Assembly (NCBI GenBank): GCA_947459425.1 | Contig: CANHDJ010000030.1 | Location: forward strand, 1 to 40,202 | Source of the DNA: Ignavibacteria bacterium | GTDB lineage: Bacteria > Bacteroidota > Ignavibacteria > Kapaibacteriales > UBA4661 | Length of the DNA: 40,202 nt | Reading direction: 5' to 3' | Program-made: the position numbers and the translations under genes | The notes under the pieces: generated by a model | The model's database searches: none | What the model saw: the letters and a program-made list of their open reading frames with translations, nothing else | Told to the model about the DNA's origin: nothing | Shown: piece after piece, positions 20,201 to 27,257 of the stretch | Numbering within the stretch: position 1 is the first letter of the stretch | How the letters are laid out: the number at the start of each line of letters is the position of its first letter

Positions 20201-20844
20201 CTAGGACCTTTGCCGCGCCCCTTTTTATCGGTCTTCCAGACTTTCCACTCGTTGCGGGCAATGTCCAAACGGTTCAGCCCGCGCTTGGTGCCGACCCAAA
20301 GTATCCCACGCGGTGCTTCGATGATGGAACGAACAAGATTATTGCTTAGTGAATTGGCGCTGTCGGGGTTGTTGCGATATGCCGTAAAGCGCCCGGTGGC
20401 GCGGTCGAAGGAATGAAGACCATTTTGCGTCCCGACCCAAAGCTTTCCGCTTTCGTCCTCATATAGTGTCGTGACAGCATTACTGCTCAAACTGGCAGAA
20501 TCATTCGGGTCATTGCGATACATTACCACAGAATAGCCATCGTAACGGTTCAGACCGTTGCTCGTGCCAATCCACAGAAACCCCTGTCGGTCTTGGATAA
20601 TCGCGGTAATATTCGATTCGGAAAGTCCTTGTTCGTAGGACAGATGGTCGAAAAGGAGGTTTTGCGCACTTGTTGCGTAAGCCGCCATCAGCCAAAGAAG
20701 GCACGTCACGAAAAAGAAAAGGGCAACGCGTACCATGAAGCGGGGTACGGGCTGCCTATTCCAAAGCCAAGGCAGAAAGTGGATTCCGCCTAGAGTTGCT
20801 GTCATCAAAGGGAAGCGATTCAGCGTGTGTGCTTGCTTGCGCAT
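17233..20844 (-). CDS. Propeller sensor with Y_Y_Y domain and SpoIIE-type PP2C phosphatase output
   Basis: 1203 residues. After an N-terminal hydrophobic segment comes a large two-component-regulator propeller (about 62-740) of repeats such as ITAIIQDRQGFLWIGTSNGLNRYDG. A Y_Y_Y domain (about 760-840) follows, ending ..LDPGKYSIFVKASNSDG, then a membrane helix (about 850-870), a coiled coil and a SpoIIE/PP2C domain (949-1203). Metal-binding motifs are intact: GGDYYDY (983-989), GDATGHG (1002-1008), SDG (1127-1129) and HDDIALI (1183-1189). A periplasmic ligand signal is probably relayed to a cytoplasmic phosphatase acting on a phosphoserine or anti-anti-sigma-type protein not present here. The start at 20844 lies 6 bp after the GIN-protein stop, suggesting translational coupling. 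An ATG at 20736 would give a shorter, classic signal peptide (VALFFFVTCLLWLMAAYATSAQ) and is a real alternative. Confidence 0.88.
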   Translation of the reverse strand: MRKQAHTLNRFPLMTATLGGIHFLPWLWNRQPVPRFMVRVALFFFVTCLLWLMAAYATSAQNLLFDHLSYEQGLSESNITAIIQDRQGFLWIGTSNGLNRYDGYSVVMYRNDPNDSASLSSNAVTTLYEDESGKLWVGTQNGLHSFDRATGRFTAYRNNPDSANSLSNNLVRSIIEAPRGILWVGTKRGLNRLDIARNEWKVWKTDKKGRGKGPSDSDVITILQEPQNRAHLWLGTRNGGINRLHLPSGVFTVFKPEMSDNDEMSSGVTAMTFDANGSLWLSTRDNALWRFHTSNNEFTPVESLESSMMNQAVPLSNTRSVSIQALAVDRQGMLWVGTRAGLFSRHIAHETHSSDPKPQDLLWQHHANNPNDAQSLSDNAVTVIRQDRSGVLWFGTQAGGVNKYVPQTSAFRNVKYDPLQKSLPSPIVNAIAGKANGELWFGTQNGVVVYVGNSPVRLLAVESVITAILHDSQGSTWLGTENGLVQIESRGTERRFEYSPDKSEGLSDNLVTALAEDRNGNIWIGTQGGGISRFNTRLKTFQNYWSSSDTPGSISDNFVFSILVASDGAVWIGTNNGLNRYNPDTDTFTAFARSSSNAQTNAMPEAPILALYEDAAKHLWLGTLGGGLYRFEPAQKRAVRFSKKDHLPSETIYGILGDTKGKLWLSTSRGLASLTPRGNGEPSIRIYGAADGLQSSAFRKGAYFRTATGTMLFGVGAGFVAFDAASLRDNMMPPSLAVTRFHVFGNNEEAAPAPTQTRFEVDYGENFEIEYAALDFTNPARNEYAYHFGDSDSNWVYTGQNRRIPLTNLDPGKYSIFVKASNSDGVWTAEPLVLSLVVRPPWWRTWWSHTLAIVVGIACIVGAYRLRVRRMIASSKRLQTLVNERTKEISEQKYLLEAQGSEIQMTNAALQEKNVELERVLHTSENARQELERAYQLLDRENSRKTQELNEARAFQISMLPKQTPQIQGLDIAFALRTATEVGGDYYDYVLSPDGGLTLAIGDATGHGVRAGMLVSLVKSSFHALVHDYSLSETAAMISQTIKQMRLQRMFMCLSLLHLRRKEHPHHHAWQLEMVGAGMPPMLLYRAATGRVEHLRTQGIVLGTMENAVYPVRHIEVAAGDRLLLMSDGIIELFNASGDELGTQRVEDCFLRLCQDRQECSADAMLAELHYLTDEWVDGEPLHDDIALIMIRVGNEERMKDIG

Positions 20845-20850
20845 AACGTG

Positions 20851-21618
20851 TTATTTCATCGGGCTGACTTTCGCCAATCCGCAAACGTCTTTATTGATTT
20901 CTTTGGGTTCTCCCCAATATATCACTTTTGATACTCCTGAAACAGTAGCAGAAAGATATTTTTCTGCATAAACGGTCGCCTTGCAAGCACCATCGGCTTG
21001 AACAATGACTTTTTCTGCAATCAGGTCTTTCACGTTCACCACCGAAGCGCCCGCAACTTCAAGCATCAATTTCCGCACTTTGCCGGAAGCGTCTAAAACA
21101 CACGCTCCGCTCAATTCAACATCCAGAACATCAGTATTGATGCGGCTTACTTTCATCACATTTGCGCCCGACATTTCAATGCTGTTCAGGTTTTGCATGG
21201 AAACGCGAACAACAATTGTTTTTTTGCCAAACTTCCATGCCGCGCCACTGATTTCAAGCCGTCCGTCGCTAACGTCGGTCTCAATTGTTCTTACGGCATC
21301 CGGCTCCCCGATAATTTCAATTTTGGGTTCTTGCTGGCACGTTACCTCGACAGTAATACCGCCACCATTGACATCAATGGCATTAAATGTTTTCGCAACG
21401 CGGCGCACTTCCACAACTTCATCCGTTCCGTCGCCGCCATCGGCTACCCGTGCTGGCGGGGTATGGCGAACAAGGTTTATTGCCATTGTTTGGGGATGAG
21501 AAATCTGGATGCTGAGAGCGGTTTGGCTGAGGCAGCCGATAAAACCGAAGGTCAGCGCGAGAAAAACGTTTGAGCGGCGCATGGCTGTTGGAGCGGTTAA
21601 TCTTGGGAAAATATTCAC
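20851..21618 (-). CDS. Head GIN domain (DUF2807) secreted protein
   Basis: 255 residues. An N-terminal signal (RRSNVFLALTFGFIGCLSQ; C could be a lipobox cysteine, though the preceding FIG is not classical) is followed by a repetitive all-beta region (about 75-240). Its short strands alternate with 'SGA' turns, for example IEMSGANVMKVS, VELSGACVLDAS and LEVAGASVVNV, as in head-GIN proteins of Bacteroidota. The C-terminus TVSGVSKVIYWGEP is typical of the family. The function of these proteins is not established; they are often co-encoded with signalling genes. The frame starts with GTG at 21618 preceded by GGGAG at a 10-bp spacing, while ATG at 21582 starts exactly at the signal peptide; either could be right. 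It is directly upstream of the PP2C sensor gene, 6 bp apart, so the pair is probably one operon. Confidence 0.82.
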   Translation of the reverse strand: MNIFPRLTAPTAMRRSNVFLALTFGFIGCLSQTALSIQISHPQTMAINLVRHTPPARVADGGDGTDEVVEVRRVAKTFNAIDVNGGGITVEVTCQQEPKIEIIGEPDAVRTIETDVSDGRLEISGAAWKFGKKTIVVRVSMQNLNSIEMSGANVMKVSRINTDVLDVELSGACVLDASGKVRKLMLEVAGASVVNVKDLIAEKVIVQADGACKATVYAEKYLSATVSGVSKVIYWGEPKEINKDVCGLAKVSPMK

Positions 21619-21702
21619 AAATTGTTGTCTCCCTTAATCTACGCGCTATCGCTGAAAAAGTTGCAAGAAAATAGGGGCAAAACTCAGTCGTTTGTTTTTC
21701 GT

Positions 21703-22887
21703 TTACTTTTTCAGCGTAAAGCTAATTGCCGTGCCGCTCTGAGGCAGGCTTTGAACATAAATAACCGATTTGTGCGCCTCCAAAATATGTTTCACAATCG
21801 CCAAACCCAACCCTGTGCCGCCGACAGAACGTGAGCGCGTTTTGTCCACCCGGTAAAAGCGCTCAAAAATGCGGCTGTGATGCTCTTGCGCAATGCCTAT
21901 GCCCGTGTCGCGCACACTCACGCGCACATCCACTACGCCCTTGCCATCGCGTACATTTTCGAGTAGTACCGTAACGCTGCCGTTTGGGACGTTGTATTTG
22001 ATGGCGTTGTCCAGAAGGTTGGTCAGCACTTGCGCCAGTCTGTCGCGGTCACCGTAAACGTCGGTATCATCGGCAATCTGGCACTCAATCGTTACGGTAA
22101 CGTTAAGAATTTCCGTTGCCGATTCAAGGTTTTGTATCGTTTCGCGCACCAAAGGAACAATCGGGAAATAGCGGAAACTCAGACGCATTTCGCCGGATTC
22201 GATACGGGAAATATCCACAAGATCGGTCAGCAGTGTATTGAGGCGAATCGTGTTGGAATACGCCCGCTCCACGAACTGCCGTCGCACGATTTCATCCTCC
22301 AACGCGCCATCCAACAAGGTTTCCAAAAAACCCTGAACCGCAAAAATCGGTGTACGAAGTTCGTGGGACACGCTCCCCAAAAATTCGGAGCGCATTCGTT
22401 CGAGTCGTTTCATCTCTTGCAAGTCCTGAAGAGGCTTTGCGGCAAGGCGGTTGACGGCTTCATGGGCGCGGCGCATCGCAGAAAGTTCGTCCGGCTCAAT
22501 GGCAATGCGGGCAGAAGTCGCGCCATTGCTCACAGCTTCCGAAAAATCCACAATTTTTTCGACGGAATACCAGATTTTGCCCGTAACATTCCGAACAACC
22601 GTGTACGCAACCGCAGCACCAATGCTGACCAGCACCGCTCCGGCGACAATATGCAGCCAAAGCGGTGCTTGAAGCCATGCCAAAACAAGCCCTGCTGCTG
22701 CGACGCACAGATATGTCCCAAGAAACGTCCCGACGATGAGCGTTAAAAAGCGTTTATTGACTTTTGACAAGATGTTGAAGGAATAATGAAACGAGTAATA
22801 AATTGAGAGGATTTGCGCAGAAGAAGGCATTCCAGAAAGTATTCTTTGCAAATTTCGCCAATCTACACAATCTCCCGCAGCCGCCAT
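21703..22887 (-). CDS. PhoR-like sensor histidine kinase (orphan)
   Basis: 394 residues. Two membrane helices lie near 46-100 (FLTLIVGTFLGTYLCVAAAGLVLAW and LHIVAGAVLVSIGAAVAYTVV), with almost no periplasmic loop. A HAMP-like linker (about 101-160) follows. The HisKA domain has the phosphoacceptor H175 in SVSHELRTPI, and the HATPase domain has N290 (TNLLDNAIKYN), DTGIGI, F..FYRVD and GTGLGLAIVKHILEAH. The order and ELRTPIFAVQGFLETLLDGAL resemble PhoR/WalK-type kinases. With such a short loop it probably senses membrane or cytoplasmic state. No response regulator gene is adjacent. The frame also runs to an upstream TTG at 22890; ATG 22887 or 22830 are the realistic starts, and no good ribosome-binding site decides between them. 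It lies 32 bp downstream of the PhzF gene. Confidence 0.87.
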   Translation of the reverse strand: MAAAGDCVDWRNLQRILSGMPSSAQILSIYYSFHYSFNILSKVNKRFLTLIVGTFLGTYLCVAAAGLVLAWLQAPLWLHIVAGAVLVSIGAAVAYTVVRNVTGKIWYSVEKIVDFSEAVSNGATSARIAIEPDELSAMRRAHEAVNRLAAKPLQDLQEMKRLERMRSEFLGSVSHELRTPIFAVQGFLETLLDGALEDEIVRRQFVERAYSNTIRLNTLLTDLVDISRIESGEMRLSFRYFPIVPLVRETIQNLESATEILNVTVTIECQIADDTDVYGDRDRLAQVLTNLLDNAIKYNVPNGSVTVLLENVRDGKGVVDVRVSVRDTGIGIAQEHHSRIFERFYRVDKTRSRSVGGTGLGLAIVKHILEAHKSVIYVQSLPQSGTAISFTLKK

Positions 22888-22919
22888 CAAAAAATTCTCG
22901 TTACATTGGCAGGAAACTC

Positions 22920-23741
22920 CTATACGTCAATCGTTCCCCTCAAATACGGCGCGACAAATCCCGCCATGATAACGCGATTCCCGTCGGCGCTTTGACGCAA
23001 CTCACACTCCAACTCCCCACCCCGTGCGGAAGCCTGATATGCCCGTAAGGAAGTTTTACCGAGTTTTTCCGCCCAATACGGCACTATGGAGCAGTGTGCC
23101 GAACCTGTAACAGGGTCTTCGGGAATACCGGCATTGGGACAAAAATAACGTGAAACGCAGTCGTAATCGGCACCTTTGGCAGTAACAATGACACCGATAA
23201 CGTCTGGAAGGTCGTTCAATCTCATAAAATCGGGCTTCATGGTGCGTACGTCGTCTTCGCTGTTATACACGGCAAGGTAATTGTTCACGCTGTGAAATAT
23301 CTCCGATGGCGACTTACCAAGTATGGCTGTCAGTTGCGTATGAAGAGTACGATGCTGCTCTGGAGGCAATGTATGAAGCGGTCTGGCAGGAAAATTAAGC
23401 GCCAATTTATCGCCAATTTTTTGGACGGTCAGCTCTCCACTTTTGCTATGAAAACGAATCGTATCGCCCGTAAAACCAAGGTATTCGTACAAAACATAGC
23501 CGGAGGCAAGCGTGGCATGACCGCAGAGCGGGATTTCAAGTTCCGGCGTGAACCAGCGCAAATCATAGCTGCCATCAGCACGACGCACAAAATAGGCGGT
23601 TTCGGCGAGATTGTTTTCGGCAGCGATGGCTTGCATTGTTTCATCGGGAAGCCAGTTTTCAAGCGGCACAACAGCCGCCGGATTACCGCCAAAACGCTTG
23701 CGCGTAAAGGCATCAACCTGATAGATGGGGAGCAGTGGCAT
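22920..23741 (-). CDS. PhzF-family isomerase/epimerase-fold protein
   Basis: The 273-residue product has the two-fold diaminopimelate-epimerase-like architecture of PhzF enzymes. Visible signatures are YQVDAFTRKRFGGNPAAVV near the N-terminus, the catalytic glutamate E47 in NNLAETAYF, CGHATLASGYVL (73-84) and DPVTGSAHCSIVPYWAE in the second half (about 207-223). Members catalyse isomerisations or cyclisations of small metabolites; only some take part in phenazine synthesis, and no phenazine genes are nearby, so a broad-spectrum metabolic role is more likely. The start ATG at 23741 matches the family N-terminus. It is followed in the same direction by the PhoR-like kinase gene, 32 bp apart. Confidence 0.9.
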   Translation of the reverse strand: MPLLPIYQVDAFTRKRFGGNPAAVVPLENWLPDETMQAIAAENNLAETAYFVRRADGSYDLRWFTPELEIPLCGHATLASGYVLYEYLGFTGDTIRFHSKSGELTVQKIGDKLALNFPARPLHTLPPEQHRTLHTQLTAILGKSPSEIFHSVNNYLAVYNSEDDVRTMKPDFMRLNDLPDVIGVIVTAKGADYDCVSRYFCPNAGIPEDPVTGSAHCSIVPYWAEKLGKTSLRAYQASARGGELECELRQSADGNRVIMAGFVAPYLRGTIDV

Positions 23742-23936
23742 GGGAAAATCCTTGCGAACAGTAGAAAAGAGCGAATTAATAGTCCAAATTTACGAGAATA
23801 GTGTACACCAAAACAGATACAATTTTATAACATTACACCGATACAGTTTGAAATTCGTCTAACGATTCCGTCTAAGGGAAAGCGATTCATTCAAGAGCAG
23901 TGCGAACACACTTTGTATCTAGCTTTTGTAAATATC

Positions 23937-23968
23937 TTGTTGTTGTCGTGCCGATACGATAACTTTGC
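23937..23968 (+). promoter_or_regulatory. Candidate promoter upstream of birA
   Basis: TAACTTTG (23961-23968) fits the Bacteroidota -7 consensus TAnnTTTG, with TTG at 23937-23939 located 21 bp upstream. A sigma70-like reading (TTGTTT with GATAAC, 16-bp spacing) overlaps it. It lies about 55 bp before the birA start in the 282-bp AT-rich intergenic stretch 23742-24023, where I see no gene. Confidence 0.35.
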
Positions 23969-24023
23969 TGGGCTATTCACGTCACCGACAGTTGTTGTCG
24001 TTTTTTTCAATGGTATCACTATC

Positions 24024-24791
24024 ATGCGCTCAATCAAACGCTATCACTTTTCCGAACTCCCTTCGACCAACGACAAAGCGAAGGAATTAAGCCGTCAATA
24101 CGCCGTCAACGAATATCTTGCCGTCAGTGCCGATATGCAAACGGGCGGTCGCGGGCGCAATGGCAAGGTTTGGCTGGGGCGCTTTGGGGAAAATGTCTAT
24201 TGTTCGCTTGCGGTGCGGCACGGCGCAACAAGCCTCAAAACCTCATCCGACCTTGCTTCTTTCCAAGTGCGGGGCGCTCTGGCGGCACTGCAAGCGATTC
24301 GCTCTTTTTTGCCGCCGCTTCTCCGTCCAAACGTCATGCTCAAATATCCGAATGATGTCTATGCGTTCAATCGTGAGCGTGAACGCAAGAAAATATGCGG
24401 TGTTCTGGTTGAGCATGAATTTATCGGAGCGCATTGTGCAGGCAGCATTATCGGCATTGGCATTAACGTCCGCCAACAGGACTTTCCTGCTGAAATTGCC
24501 CTCAAAGCCTCGTCGTTACTGGCGTGCGGAATAGATGTATCTGTGGAAGAAGTAACCGACGCACTTTTGCGAGAAATCGAATATTACTTGGAGGCTCCCT
24601 CCAATGCGCTTTTTGGCGAATGGTGGCGAGAACTAGCTTTAGAAGGAGTCTCGGTGGCAGTGAGCGGCTCGGAAAGCAGGTGGATTGCGCTCAGGCTCGA
24701 AGAAGATGGGAGTTTGCGGGTATGCAATGCCGACAGCGACGAGGAGCGTGTTTTGACCAATGGAGATTCGCTTATGCGCTTGGATTGGTGA
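24024..24791 (+). CDS. birA: Biotin--protein ligase, single-function
   Basis: Biotin-protein ligase activates biotin as biotinyl-AMP and attaches it to a carboxylase carrier lysine. The 255-residue product has the catalytic-domain motifs: the STNDKAKEL start (14-22), the ATP-loop GGRGRNGKVW (41-50; usually GRGR.GR.W), KYPND (107-111; often KWPND), KICGVLVE (123-130, with the biotin-contact lysine) and GIGINV (144-149). There is no N-terminal helix-turn-helix, so it should not act as a repressor like the E. coli protein. ATG 24024 was chosen because the family begins RSIKRYHFSELPSTN; an in-frame upstream ATG at 23913 would add unrelated residues. No Shine-Dalgarno is visible. It is convergent with the lipoprotein gene, 19 bp apart. 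Confidence 0.93.
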   Translation: MRSIKRYHFSELPSTNDKAKELSRQYAVNEYLAVSADMQTGGRGRNGKVWLGRFGENVYCSLAVRHGATSLKTSSDLASFQVRGALAALQAIRSFLPPLLRPNVMLKYPNDVYAFNRERERKKICGVLVEHEFIGAHCAGSIIGIGINVRQQDFPAEIALKASSLLACGIDVSVEEVTDALLREIEYYLEAPSNALFGEWWRELALEGVSVAVSGSESRWIALRLEEDGSLRVCNADSDEERVLTNGDSLMRLDW

Positions 24792-24810
24792 GCAATTATT
24801 CGACAAGTGC

Positions 24811-25344
24811 CTAAAAATTCGACTCATCCCGCCATCGCCGAATCATCCAGACCTCGCTTGTTTTCTGGCGAATAAGACTTAAATTTACCCGCCCATCCAA
24901 GCGAATAACATCATTGGCATTGAAGGTAATGGTCAAATTAAAACCACGTTGAATATTCATCGAAAGCGAATCGCCGTCGGAAAAAATAATTTCATTCCAC
25001 ACCAAATCCAGTGCCTGAGCCGTTCGGAACAGCCCATTGGTGGAAAACATTTCTTCATCGCGCCCCCACGTCGCATCAATATTGCGCTCGTAATTTCGGT
25101 AAATAAACACAAAATTCGGCGCAAGAAGTTGTCCGTAGGTGAGCGTATCCCGAAAAATGTACGCATAACGAAAGTTCGTGAACACCCCGTCCAGCGTGCG
25201 TTGGTCGCCCAAAAGCGCTCCGCCGCTTTGTTGCGCAAAACGCGGTGCAAAAGGATTAAAGCAAGACGAGATGATGCCTAAACTCGCAACGACAACGAGC
25301 GCAAGCAGCAATCGAGAAACAATATGGTTTCGCCCAAACGTCAT
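24811..25344 (-). CDS. Predicted lipoprotein, unknown function
   Basis: 177 residues. The N-terminus RLLLALVVVASLGIISSC is a lipoprotein signal with lipobox ISSC, the lipidated cysteine being C28. The mature part contains short aromatic strands (NFRYAYIFRDTLTYGQLLAPNFVFIYRNY) and a C-terminal beta hairpin (NLSLIRQKTSEVWMIRRWRDES), suggesting a small NTF2/SnoaL-like alpha+beta fold. That reading is weak, and no family can be named with certainty. The ATG at 25344 is preferred over an upstream TTG at 25398, because it starts at the signal peptide and avoids overlap with the divergent DUF2256 gene, which begins at 25393. Probably anchored in the outer membrane. Confidence 0.6.
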   Translation of the reverse strand: MTFGRNHIVSRLLLALVVVASLGIISSCFNPFAPRFAQQSGGALLGDQRTLDGVFTNFRYAYIFRDTLTYGQLLAPNFVFIYRNYERNIDATWGRDEEMFSTNGLFRTAQALDLVWNEIIFSDGDSLSMNIQRGFNLTITFNANDVIRLDGRVNLSLIRQKTSEVWMIRRWRDESNF

Positions 25345-25392
25345 TCTGCTCAAAACGGTGTTTATAGATAAAGAAAGAGAAGTCCAGTGAAA

Positions 25393-25557
25393 ATGCAAAA
25401 AAAATCCGACCTACCGACAAAAATTTGTGCGACGTGTTCGCGCCCCTTTGTCTGGCGCAAAAAATGGGCAAAAAACTGGGACGACGTGCGCTATTGCAGC
25501 GATGCGTGTCGAAGAAAGAAACCCGCCTCTGTCCAGAGTTTGCGCCATGAGCAGTAA
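25393..25557 (+). CDS. DUF2256 small cysteine-rich protein
   Basis: The small frame encodes 54 residues: MQKKSDLPTKICATCSRPF, then VWRKKWAKNWDDVRYCSDAC, then RRKKPASVQSLRHEQ. The two CXXC-like pairs (CATC at 12-15 and C-SDA-C at 35-39), the central WRKKW...WDDV and the basic tail match DUF2256 proteins, which have a zinc-binding-type C-X2-C / C-X3-C arrangement. An in-frame GTG at 25387 is an alternative start. It is divergent from the lipoprotein gene (48 bp between starts) and 104 bp upstream of pepA in the same direction, so it could be cotranscribed with pepA. The family's function is not known; a nucleic-acid-associated role is often proposed but not shown here. Confidence 0.72.
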   Translation: MQKKSDLPTKICATCSRPFVWRKKWAKNWDDVRYCSDACRRKKPASVQSLRHEQ

Positions 25558-25661
25558 ATTCGCCCGTCAACCGATTTTCCCCGCAGATTTTCAGCGAAAT
25601 ATCGTATTTTTGCCCACTTGCAACCACAATATTTCCCGTTCCTTTTTTGCCCCCAAGTACC

Positions 25662-27164
25662 ATGAAACTTACGTTTTCTCAAACAGCGCTTCCGCAGGAA
25701 AAAGCCCACGACGCTCTTGTTCTCTTCGTCCCAAGCGGCGAAAAACAGTTTGCCGACGCGCAAAAGCGCATCATCGCTGATTTCCCCGAAACAAAAGCCG
25801 TCTTTGATTCCGGTGATTTCAAAGCGAAACGCGACAGCCTCGCAATGACGTACCTTGGCGGTACAACGAAGTCGAAATCCTCTCGCCTACTGCTTGTCGG
25901 CGTTGGCGAAAGCGATAAAATTACTCTCGAAAGTATTCGCCGTGCCGCCGCCGCCGCCGCAAAAGCCGCTTCGGGTAAAAAACTCAAATCTCTTGCCATT
26001 GCCGTACCGACGGGATTGCCACTGGACGCAGAAGGCTTTGGTGAAGCCGCAACCGAAGGTTTTTGCCTTGCCGCTTACAAACTCACCCGCTATTTTTCGG
26101 ACAAAGAGCGCACCAGCAACACGCTAGAATCTCTCACCTTTTACAGCGAAAATAAAAAAACACTTGCCGACGTAAAAAAAGGCGCAGAATACGCCGAAAC
26201 CGTCTGCAATAGTACGCTGCTTGCCCGCACCCTTGCGACCACTCCCAATAACGATATGTATCCCGAAAAACTTGCCGATGCCGCACAAAAAGCAGGAAAA
26301 GAAGCGGGCTTCAAAGTAACGGTGCTGGACAAAAAGAAAATCGAAGCACTGAAAATGTATGGACTATTGGCGGTGAATCAAGGAAGCAAGCGCCCTCCGG
26401 TCTTTATTGTCATGGAATACAACGGCGGCAGCAAAAACGATAAGCCTATCGTTCTCGTGGGCAAAGGCGTAACCTTCGATACAGGCGGCGTTTCGATTAA
26501 GCCCGCCGCCGGAATGGGCGAAATGAAAATGGATATGCACGGCGCAGCAACAGTCATCAGCACGATGAAAGCGGCAGCAAATCTGGGCTTGAAGGTGAAT
26601 CTTGTGGGAATCGTCCCTTCCACCGAAAATATGGTGAGCGGCAGCGCCGTCGTGCCGGGCGATGTGATTGTCTATAACAACAACGTCAGCGTAGAAGTAG
26701 ATAATACCGATGCCGAAGGGCGCTTAATTCTCGCCGACGCGCTTATTTATGCACAAAAATACAAACCCCAAGCCTGTATTGACCTTGCAACCCTCACGGG
26801 TGCTTGCGTTGTAGCATTGGGAACGGTTACAACAGGCATGATGGGAACCGATGCGCCACTCAAAAGCCGCCTCAAACTTGCTGGAGATTACACCCACGAA
26901 TATGTGTGCGAACTCCCTATCTATGAGGAATACGAAGAACTCATCAAAGGCGATATTACCGACATCAAAAATGCTGGCGGGCGCTATGCTGGCGCTATCA
27001 CGGCGGCACTCTTTTTGAAGCGCTTTGTAGGCGAAATGCCGTGGGTGCATTTGGATATTGCTGGTACGGCTATGTTGGCTTCCGATGCTCCGTATGCGCC
27101 AAAAGGCGCTTCGGGCGTGGGTGTGCGCCTTCTTTGCGATATGCTTCGCAAATGGAAGGGGTAA
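25662..27164 (+). CDS. pepA: Leucyl aminopeptidase (M17 family)
   Basis: A cytosolic di-zinc/manganese aminopeptidase that removes N-terminal residues from peptides. The 500-residue product is family length (E. coli PepA is 503). The catalytic metal site is complete: K268 and D273 (GKGVTFDTGG), K280, D291 (MKMDMHG), D350, E352 and R354 in the NTDAEGRL signature (348-355). The C-terminal half also shows ATLTGACVVALG and NAGGRYAGAITAALFL, which line the pocket. The ATG at 25662 was chosen; the in-frame TTG upstream at 25647 adds only five residues. It is followed by a strong terminator 33 bp after the stop. DUF2256 lies just upstream in the same direction. Confidence 0.97.
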   Translation: MKLTFSQTALPQEKAHDALVLFVPSGEKQFADAQKRIIADFPETKAVFDSGDFKAKRDSLAMTYLGGTTKSKSSRLLLVGVGESDKITLESIRRAAAAAAKAASGKKLKSLAIAVPTGLPLDAEGFGEAATEGFCLAAYKLTRYFSDKERTSNTLESLTFYSENKKTLADVKKGAEYAETVCNSTLLARTLATTPNNDMYPEKLADAAQKAGKEAGFKVTVLDKKKIEALKMYGLLAVNQGSKRPPVFIVMEYNGGSKNDKPIVLVGKGVTFDTGGVSIKPAAGMGEMKMDMHGAATVISTMKAAANLGLKVNLVGIVPSTENMVSGSAVVPGDVIVYNNNVSVEVDNTDAEGRLILADALIYAQKYKPQACIDLATLTGACVVALGTVTTGMMGTDAPLKSRLKLAGDYTHEYVCELPIYEEYEELIKGDITDIKNAGGRYAGAITAALFLKRFVGEMPWVHLDIAGTAMLASDAPYAPKGASGVGVRLLCDMLRKWKG

Positions 27165-27196
27165 TCGTACCGCACGAACACCGCATAAAAACTCAC

Positions 27197-27234
27197 GCCG
27201 TTCTATCAAACCTCAAATGATAGAACGGCTTTTT
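27197..27234 (+). terminator. Terminator after pepA
   Basis: A 12-bp stem, GCCGTTCTATCA (27197-27208) with TGATAGAACGGC (27218-27229), a 9-base loop and five T at the foot (27230-27234). It ends only 23 bp before the next start codon at 27258, leaving no room for a promoter in between. Confidence 0.85.
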
Positions 27235-27257
27235 CTCACCAAAATTCCCCGAATGCT

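Noticed and set aside
25647..25661. TTG start for pepA
   Set aside because: It adds only five residues not seen in the family; the ATG at 25662 is a standard start.
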